In this document: one piece after another, positions 56,950-64,000 of the stretch
Layout of the letters: each line of letters begins with the position of its first letter
How positions within the stretch are numbered: the first letter of the stretch is position 1
Source of the DNA: Chrysoperla carnea
Lineage: Eukaryota; Arthropoda; Insecta; Neuroptera; Chrysopidae
Length of the DNA stretch: 64,000 nucleotides
Assembly (NCBI RefSeq): GCF_905475395.1
Contig: NC_058342.1
Location: 26,260,640-26,324,639 of the forward strand
Direction of reading: 5' to 3'
Notes under the pieces: generated by a model
Seen by the model: only the letters and a program-made list of their open reading frames with translations
The model's database searches: none
What the model was told of the DNA's origin: nothing
Made by a program: the position numbers and the translations under genes

Positions 56950-57787
56950 TAATAATATGTAACTATTTATACAGAGTGTTTCAGATAAATGGTTTACATA
57001 TTCCTAAAATGGATTCAAATTTGGTATCTTTAAGAAGTGATCGGTTTATCCGTATTCACAATAGCTTTTAATAAATAAAAAAAATAATCTCTTTCAAATT
57101 GTATTCAAATTACTGCCCCTATCGTCTCACTAAATAACCATTGAGATCAGTATTAAAAAAAGATGGAAAATTTTACATAAATTTTTTAAAAATATTTCTT
57201 AGCTTCGATAACTCTTAATACCAACTGTTTAAAAATTTAAAAAAAAAAAAAAAAAAAAATAGTATTGTATTAATTAAGTCCCCTCCAAAAAAATTTTGAT
57301 TTCATTTCAAAATAAATATTCAAAACAAGAGAAAGGTTTGGACGATGTTTCTTATTTTGACCGAATCGAATTAAATATTGAATATGGTTGTTCCTTTGTG
57401 ATGAGTCGATTTGACGTCAAGAAAAGAGTCGTCCATTTCTTTAAAAATATTTCAATTTAAATAAAATAAGGTTTTAAAAACATAGTGAAATATTAAAAAT
57501 AGGTTTTTTTCAAAGTACAAACAGACCTAATCAAAATACAATACTTTTACGATAGTCCAAATACATAATCAATTGGATAATTAGGCTCGATCGAATAGAA
57601 AATTTGAAAAAACCTGGATTGTCAGCTAATTTGGAAAATTTTAGTTAATTTTAGCCTTAACCTTCACATCAATTTTATAAAAATTCGCGTTCCAAATCAA
57701 TGATTTTGTCATTGAATCGTGTACTTAATACGTTGAAAGGGAATATGATTGCAAAGAATGATTTCTTGGGCAGGCGATTACCTCATC

Positions 57788-58600
57788 GATCGCGGGCCTC
57801 TGGAAAAATGTCTGATCCTGATTATACGACTCATTTTCATGACATTTCCTATTTTTGCTTTAAAATACATTCAATCGTTACTCAAGGCAGTGGCGGAATA
57901 GGCGCCCCGGTTTCTAGGATCTCCGGGGAAAAGTAAAAAAAGAAGGGGAAAAGACAAGTTTATACGGAAGGATGCCACATAAGGAAGCACCAAAGTGATT
58001 TACAAGATCATTTGGTGTGACCTGTCAGCCCCGGCATGGGTTAATCCACAACTGAATCGAGGTCATTGATTATGAATTGATGTTCAAAATATTTTCTGAA
58101 AGTTCTCGGAACCAAGACTCCAGGTATTCATAGAAAATTAAATTCCATCGAGACCATGTTAAATTAAAAATTGAAGTATGTATTTGGAATTATGAATTAA
58201 TTTTAGAATTTTTAGATTATAACAATAAAGTGTTCCTAATTTGAAGGTTACGTTTTATGGGATTCGGTTTTAAAACATGTAAATATTTGGATCGAATTCC
58301 AAATGAAATCTTAATTTCATTGCAATTTGTAATAAAATGCTCTGCCATTTTTTAAACTCATTTTTAGAAGGTAGGGTAGGTTAAAGTGGTTGTCCTGGGG
58401 TGGGACACACTTAGACCATAGGATCCGTTGTGATACCGAAAAAGGGTTGACCCATCCCCGGCTATTACTGAACCATTTGGGGCTGTTTAAGAACAGCAGG
58501 AGTGCTTTGACGTCGACAAACTTTAGAGAGGTCGTCAAAGAAAGGCTGGCTCAAGTAAGCCCATCTCCCATGGCAAGAGCTGAGCTGTGACAGAGAAGGT
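57788..58600. repeat. Local duplication, copy 1
   Basis: The blocks 'tcgatcgcgggcctctgg', 'gctttaaaatacattcaatc', 'ggcagtggcggaataggcg', 'gaaatcttaatttcatt' and a LINE 3' end recur in the same order at 59633-60180. About 370 bp (57905-58275) is present only in this copy. Confidence 0.7.
58378..58600 (-). mobile_element. TAACC-tailed LINE, 3' fragment, inverted
   Basis: The minus strand reads KFVDVKALLLFLNSPKWF, the last coding residues also seen at 61.05 kb, then the 3' tail with 'ggtctaagtgtgtcccac'. Sequence on to about 58790 ('ctcctactccacactgtg') may continue the element. Confidence 0.75.
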
Positions 58601-59632
58601 GAGAAATCGTCTCCTCCTACTCCACACTGTGACAGCTCCTGCACTATTCGTGGTGCACGGTCAGGCCCAGGCGTTCAGTATGCTTTCCGCCCAGCCAGGG
58701 TATGTAATAGTCGCAACAACTTTGTTAAAAGAGGCCCTTGGAACGCCTACGATTTTACCCAGACCATATGTGTCTTTTTTCTTTTTAGAAGTTAATCCTT
58801 GCTAAAAAAAACATTCAACTCCTTTTTTGAACCCAATGCTCTTATGATGCTTTTTATTCCCATTGAGCCGATCCTTCTCTGTTAAGGGATAAAGGGGTCA
58901 AAGTACGCAAAAGCATCCACTCTAAATAAAAATTTTATACCACTCTTTACTTAATATTTGAACCTACCGCCGAAAAATGCCGATGATTATGAAAATCGTC
59001 GTTTAATTTGGTCCAAAAAATTGATTACAATTCATTTGGTGTTTTAAGATCCGATTAAATATTTACATGTAACACTAAAATAATGGGTTTTAGAAAAAAA
59101 TGGTGGAGGTATGGGATTAATAGAAAAACGAAACCAAAAGAATGATAGTTCTCGAAAATCTCGAAAGTGGGCATTGATTATTATCGATCTCATTCATTAT
59201 TTCTTTTATTCAATTTTTTTTTAATATTTCACTAGAAATTTGACTTCGACAATAATAAAAATATATCTTGTCAATTTTTGAATTAAAAAAAATCACAATA
59301 TAAAAAAAAAAAATTTTAAGCTCTGCTTTCAAGGAAAAAAAAAAAGTATTAATGCTTTAACGACAATACAAAACAAACGATTGGTTAATTTTTTTAGTTA
59401 ACATTTTTTCGAATGAAGAAAAGACAGTTTTGTTTCAAAAAAAGTATTTTTTATATGTTTATATTTGCGCTGACCATATTTTTTCTGTAAAAGGATAATC
59501 CTTATTTGAGGAAGAGTCCTTTAGATTTCATAAGCATTTTTAATTTGAAACAAAGACTACAATTAAATTCATGGATTCGTATTTAACACGTTTTCCACAT
59601 CTTCCACAAATCTCACCCCCTACGAAAGCCTC

Positions 59633-60180
59633 ATCGATCGCGGGGCCCTGGAAAAGTGTCTGGTCCTGACCATACGACTGATTTTATTTTTTTTATATAA
59701 GAATTTTCTAAATCGTTGGTTTGAATATCATATCTCAAAATATTTCTCGTTGGATCTGACAACCAGAAATTACTGCTTGTTTTTCCAACATCTTCATGAA
59801 GTATCTTAAATTTTGCTTTAAAATACATTCAATCGTTACTCGAGGCAGTGGCGGAATAGGCGGTAAATAGTTGGATCGAATTCGAAATGAAATCTTAATT
59901 TCATTTCAATTTGTAATAAAATGGTCTGCCATTTTTTAAACTTAATTTTTGAAGTTACGTCAGGTTAGAGTGGCTGTCCTGGGGTGAGACACACTTAGAC
60001 CATATGGTTCGTTTGATACCGGAAAAAGGTTGGCCTATCCCCGGCCATTACTCTATGAACCATTTGGAGCTGTTTAAGAACAGCAGGAGTGCTTTGACGT
60101 CGACAGACTTTAGGTCGGAGAGATCATCAATGAAAGGCTGGCTCTAGTAAGCCCATCTCCTCATGGCAAGGAGCTTCCAG
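59633..60180. repeat. Local duplication, copy 2
   Basis: Counterpart of 57788-58600, with about 100 bp (59690-59800) not found in copy 1. It ends with another inverted LINE 3' fragment (59955-60180, 'gactttaggtcggagag'). Confidence 0.7.
59955..60180 (-). mobile_element. TAACC-tailed LINE, 3' fragment inside duplication copy 2
   Basis: The inverse of 'gtcgacgtcaaagcactcc', 'cggtatcaaacgaacc' and 'gtctaagtgtgtctcacc'. Same junction to flanking DNA as the fragment at 58378, as expected if the locus duplicated after insertion. Confidence 0.72.
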
Positions 60181-60611
60181 TAAATTTTCCTAGAGTTCAT
60201 TCATCAATCCGAACTTGTCGCCTGGACTATAGAGTTTAAAACTACAAATTTACCAAAAATGCAATCCTAAAATGGCCAGAGATATTTTAATAGAGAATCG
60301 TATACTGGTTTGCTTTTTTTACAATTAAAAATATGGTCAGTGTATTTATATACGAAAAAAAAAATCAACTAGACGGGCTAAATAAAAGTATTTTGCTTGA
60401 ACGTTTTTTTTTTTGGTTTAAAATTTTTGAGTTTTGAAATCGTAATGTGCATAATTAATCAGACTGAGAATAATTATTTTTGTTGTAAGTCAATTTGATT
60501 TGTTATAATTACTGTTAAATATCTGTTATATTTATTATAAAAAAAAAAAAAAAAAACTACTGTTGATCAAATAAAAATTAGTAAATTAATAAAATTATGT
60601 TTTTTCTCATA

Positions 60612-61208
60612 GTGTAGCTGCTACGTCCTTAAATGAGCGGACGGAATATATGAAGGTAAACCTGGTATGGGTACCGGGATACAGAGACATTCCAGGAAAA
60701 TGTGAAGCCAACGAGCTTGCTAGAAATGGCACATTACTGTCGGACACAATCATCAATAAGCATCTGGTAGTTCCGTTCGCGAACTGTAAGCTGCCCCTTA
60801 AAGAGAATATCTTAAATAGAGGAGAGGGGCGTACTTGTGGTACTACAAGACAACCGTAGGCATTCCGAAGATCTTATATCCCTATTACAGGACACTGAAC
60901 GCCTGAACCTGACGTGTATCACGGCTACTGCGGGAGCTGTCAAAGTGGTGAGGAGGGGGAGACAATGTATCATATTCTCTGTTACTGCCCAGCTCGTGCT
61001 ATGAAGAGATGGACTTACTTGAGCCAGCCTCTCTTTGACGACTTCTCCGTCCTCAAGTCCGTCGACGTCAAAGCACTCCTGCTGTTCTTAAACAGCTCTA
61101 AATGGTTCATGGAGTAGTGGCCGGGAATGGGTCAACCCTTTTTCGGTATCAAAACGGATCCTATGATCTAAGTGTGTCCCACCCCAGGACAGCCAATCTA
61201 ACCTAACC
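60612..61208 (+). pseudogene. LINE fragment: RNase H and C-terminal region with TAACC tail
   Basis: VNLVWVPGYRDIPGKCEANE (from 60650) is the RNase H core typical of I, LOA, jockey or R1-type LINE polymerases. After a frame break, CGSCQSGEEGETMYHILCYC is the C-terminal Cys-His motif. VDVKALLLFLNSSKWF follows, then the 3' UTR ending 'ccaatctaacctaacc'. It is 5'-truncated and frameshifted, so inactive. Confidence 0.82.
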
Positions 61209-63217
61209 GTAGTATAGGCGTTGAGTGAATTTCGTATGCATTTACAGGTCCCACAGAACAAGGAGTGTATTTCGACGTATTTTGACCCGCTGAATCCGAA
61301 TTTTCAACTTGCTCATCGCTCAGAGTGCGGGGAAATTTTTTATAAACAAATTAATTGTTTTTACGGTCATAGCTCCTAAACTATTGAAAATTTTAGGAAA
61401 TAATTAGTACCATTTTATTCTACATAAAAAAAGAAATATTTATTTTTCGTTATTCGTTTTGATACGACCAATGGAACCGGAGATATGGTTAAAATTGTAA
61501 ACAAAAATGATATGGCATAAGGTCGACGTGAAGCGCTTGGTTTGAAACGTCCGTAGATTGGCCAATAAATAATATTTTTGTACTTTAAGGTGTTATGCGT
61601 AGAAAAATACGTTTTATGCAATAGCATCGAAGCTAGCACGATTGTAAGTATTAAGTTTTATCATTTTTCCGGCCTGGTATTATTTTATAAGTTGAAAGCA
61701 AGCCCTTACCGAAAGAAAATCCCACATAATTATATGAGAGAAAATTGCAAAACTTGAGTTATTGCAAGTTTGGTGCATCATTCGTCTTTTGAATTATTTG
61801 CAAGGCATTTTCTACGAAAAAGGATGTTAGGAAAATTTGTAGATAAATACTTAAATAAAACAAACAATTTTTAATTAACATTTGTACAATTTTCTTTATT
61901 TTTTTAAATGATTTTTATAAAAAAAAAGATTTGTTTTTTATATATTACAATTTTTTTAATCTGTTAGAGAGCACAATTTTTTTTTACCTAACTCATACTT
62001 CCATAATAATATTACATCCAAAAAGAAATGTTTAATTTTAAAGAAAATCAAAATTTCTAATATATTAAATCAAATAGAAACTTATGTTTTTTTTCGCAAG
62101 ATAAGGAGTTAAATGCAACATTCCTTAATAGCACAACAACACACCACAGTTGTTTATTGGGCGTACCTAACCCCCTTTTTGAGGGGTAGTTGGGGGTTGT
62201 AATCTGTTTTTTTTACAAATTACAAAAGAACAATGCATTAAATTAATAAAAAATTCAATTAATTAGATTGTAAAAACTTCGTGAAAAAAGTCGACTTCTC
62301 AGAGGCGTTCTTAACCCCGTTTTGGGGGGGGGGGGTAGTTGAAGATTTTAATCAGTATTTTACATATTACCAAAAAACTATGCATCAAATAAAAAAAAAT
62401 TTCAATTAAAAGTTCTAGCTGAAGTATTTGTGCACATTTTCGACTTTCTAGCTTCAAAGTTGATCGAGATATGCCAATTTTAAAATGGAATTTTTTTGAT
62501 CATTCAATCAAATGAAAAAGTATCCATCTGTTAAACCGTTAGAGATAGAACAAAAGCTTAAATATAAAAGTTATTCCTTATAAAGAATTTAACAAGTTTT
62601 ATTTGAATCATTCTTTTGTAAGCATCACTGTTTGCCCGTGAGAGCGCAACTTAGGAAAAAACTTTGGTATCTATTTTCTCCAAAACTATAAAAAAAGTGT
62701 GATGATTGTTTTCAGGTTAAATTCAACTAGTGTTTTTGTGAAATATAGGTTAGGAACGCCTCTGCGAAGTCGACTTTTTTTTACGAAGTTTTTACAAAAT
62801 AATAAACAATTGTGGAAAATTTCAAAGATACATTAATTTTTCCTTTTAGATATTTAGTTTAATTGTTCTATAAGTTAGCAATCCAACCAATCTCCAATCT
62901 TACGAAAATGATGCAGGCTTTTTGACAAGGCAGCCCTTAACACATTTCAGTTTGGGAATTGACCCAAATCGTGTATTATTTCGGCTTAAAACGTTCTAAC
63001 TAATTTTAATAGCACTAAACTCTAAACCATAAATGCAGGGGATTGTTTAAAAAATAATTTTGGGAATTTTTCCCGTTATAACTTAAGTAATACTTCAAAA
63101 AAAAAAAAAAAAAAAAAATTAATATTGCACTGCGAAACAAATTCTTAACAGAGAGAAGGCTCAAAATTTATTGAATCTCGTGTTTGAATACTTTTATGTA
63201 GAACACTTCTTAATACT
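61209..63217. other. Intergenic region and 3' flank of the FGF receptor
   Basis: No gene is seen. Repeats: family H with 'aacgcctctgcgaagtcgac' and 'ttaaccccgttttgggg' at 62090-62340 and 62740-62860, family J at 62530-62660, and long A/T runs. The receptor's 3' UTR should lie in the right-hand part on the minus strand. Confidence 0.5.
62530..62660 (+). repeat. Dispersed repeat family J, copy 2
   Basis: Matches 49247-49380: 'accgttagagatagaacaaa', 'catcactgtttgcccgtgag'. Confidence 0.55.
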
Positions 63218-63422
63218 TTATAAGGCGTATGGGAATGGGATATCTTGTTGGGAACATCCCGATTCCTGACTGGACGGTGGCGTATCTAATTGTGGTAGAC
63301 CCAAATCTAAATACTCTTCGTTTGCGGTTATTGTTAATATACGATCTAAATCTTCAACAAGACCTGAGAAATTTGGACGTTCTGTTGCTTGATAGCTCCA
63401 ACATTCTCGCATTAACATATAT
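63218..63422 (-). CDS. FGF receptor, last coding exon (C-terminus only)
   Basis: On the minus strand an acceptor TTTTTTCAG (63423-63431) is followed by 67 codons and [21 protein letters not shown] is the last kinase helix of a receptor tyrosine kinase. [10 protein letters not shown] and [10 protein letters not shown] are specific to FGF receptors, where NEEYLDL contains the PLC-gamma docking tyrosine. The tail ends [13 protein letters not shown] receptors (heartless and breathless in flies) signal from the plasma membrane to Ras-MAPK. The remainder of the gene lies beyond 64000. Confidence 0.93.
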
Positions 63423-64000
63423 CTGAAAAAATACATTTTTTTAAAATAAAACAATGAAAGGATCTTAACGCAAATTTGTTTGGGAAACACTTTCGATGGA
63501 TTCGTAATGATAATAAAACAAAAGAGGGGTACCGCAAGTGGATCCCTAGAACCTAAACCGAGAGTCCTCTGTGCCCTCCTTGAGAACGACCTGTCATACG
63601 AAGACGAGACGTTTTCGGGTAAAAATTAACTAAGTTACTTTTCTGGTCCAAAATATTTTTTTAAATTTGTGATTAAAAACCTGTTGGCGTGTACTCAATT
63701 TCTGCCAGATATTTTCCAGTGACAATATCGAATTTTCCCGAATATTTACGATATCATTCTAACCGTATTATCATCAAAATGTTATTTATATAAAAAATTG
63801 TGTTCGGAATAATATCGTGAGTATTCGAGAAATTTTGATGTTGCCACTCGTTAGAATTTATCAGAGATCGAATTTAAAACAGGCCTCATGAACAATCGAT
63901 TTATTGGGGATGTATTCGAATCCAGTGAAAATGTTTTTCCATAAGATTTGAGTATCAAAGAAAAAGTTTAAAGAAAATAGTGAAAAATTACATTTCTATT
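63423..64000 (-). other. Intron of the FGF receptor gene
   Basis: No further exon is seen. It contains an inverted LINE 3' fragment (63520-63625) like that at 52595-52684. Confidence 0.6.
63520..63625 (-). mobile_element. LINE 3' fragment, second family
   Basis: The reverse complement reads 'ctcgtcttcgtatgacagg', 'gagggcacagagga' and 'aggttctagggatcc', matching the 3' part of 52190-52684 on the other strand. Confidence 0.6.

Noticed and set aside
63423-63490. N-terminal extension of the FGF receptor exon to an upstream Met
   Set aside because: The frame before 63422 is intronic. A polypyrimidine tract and CAG acceptor precede the kinase-family residues.

Overview
The window looks like nuclear DNA of an insect, or at least an arthropod. 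It is very AT-rich, its genes are split by GT-AG introns (mostly GTAAGT-type donors), and repeats are dense. The best-recognised genes are an SR-protein kinase, a Dbs-type Rho exchange factor and an FGF receptor. The order of insect cannot be told from the sequence. All exon joins below were derived by hand from reading frames, splice signals and intron phases. There is no transcript evidence.

Layout. 1-9.8 kb: no gene seen; a tRNA-derived SINE, two copies of a terminal-inverted-repeat (TIR) element with 8-bp target duplications, a stem-loop element and short tandem repeats. 9.8-12.0 kb (+): a three-exon gene for a 175-residue protein with a near-canonical BH3 motif and a hydrophobic tail, a candidate BH3-only cell-death protein. 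12-17.3 kb: intergenic, with a pogo/Tigger-like MITE. 17.3-26.9 kb (+): SRPK-family kinase, eight exons followed, N-terminus unresolved; a small one-exon ORF lies in its first intron. 27-32.5 kb: intergenic, with a long-arm inverted-repeat element, a ~316-bp tandem satellite and an orphan open segment. 32.6-53.7 kb (+): a complete 13-exon Dbs/MCF2L-type RhoGEF (Sec14, spectrin-like, DH, PH, SH3; 1152 residues). Its 10.4-kb first intron contains a complete two-exon gene on the same strand (35.05-38.53 kb). That nested gene looks like a host gene built from the N-terminal part of a transposon-type protein, and its own intron is filled by a ~304-bp tandem satellite. 53.7-63.2 kb: LINE-rich intergenic DNA with an inverted-repeat element enclosing a LINE fragment and a local duplication. 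63.2-64 kb (-): last coding exon of an FGF receptor.

The genes do not form an operon-like unit. They are signalling or regulatory genes (apoptosis, splicing-factor phosphorylation, Rho signalling, FGF signalling) separated by repeats. The most notable items are the BH3-motif gene, the nested transposon-derived gene, a SINE and LINE that share one 3' tail, and repeat families that occur both as single dispersed copies and as tandem satellites.
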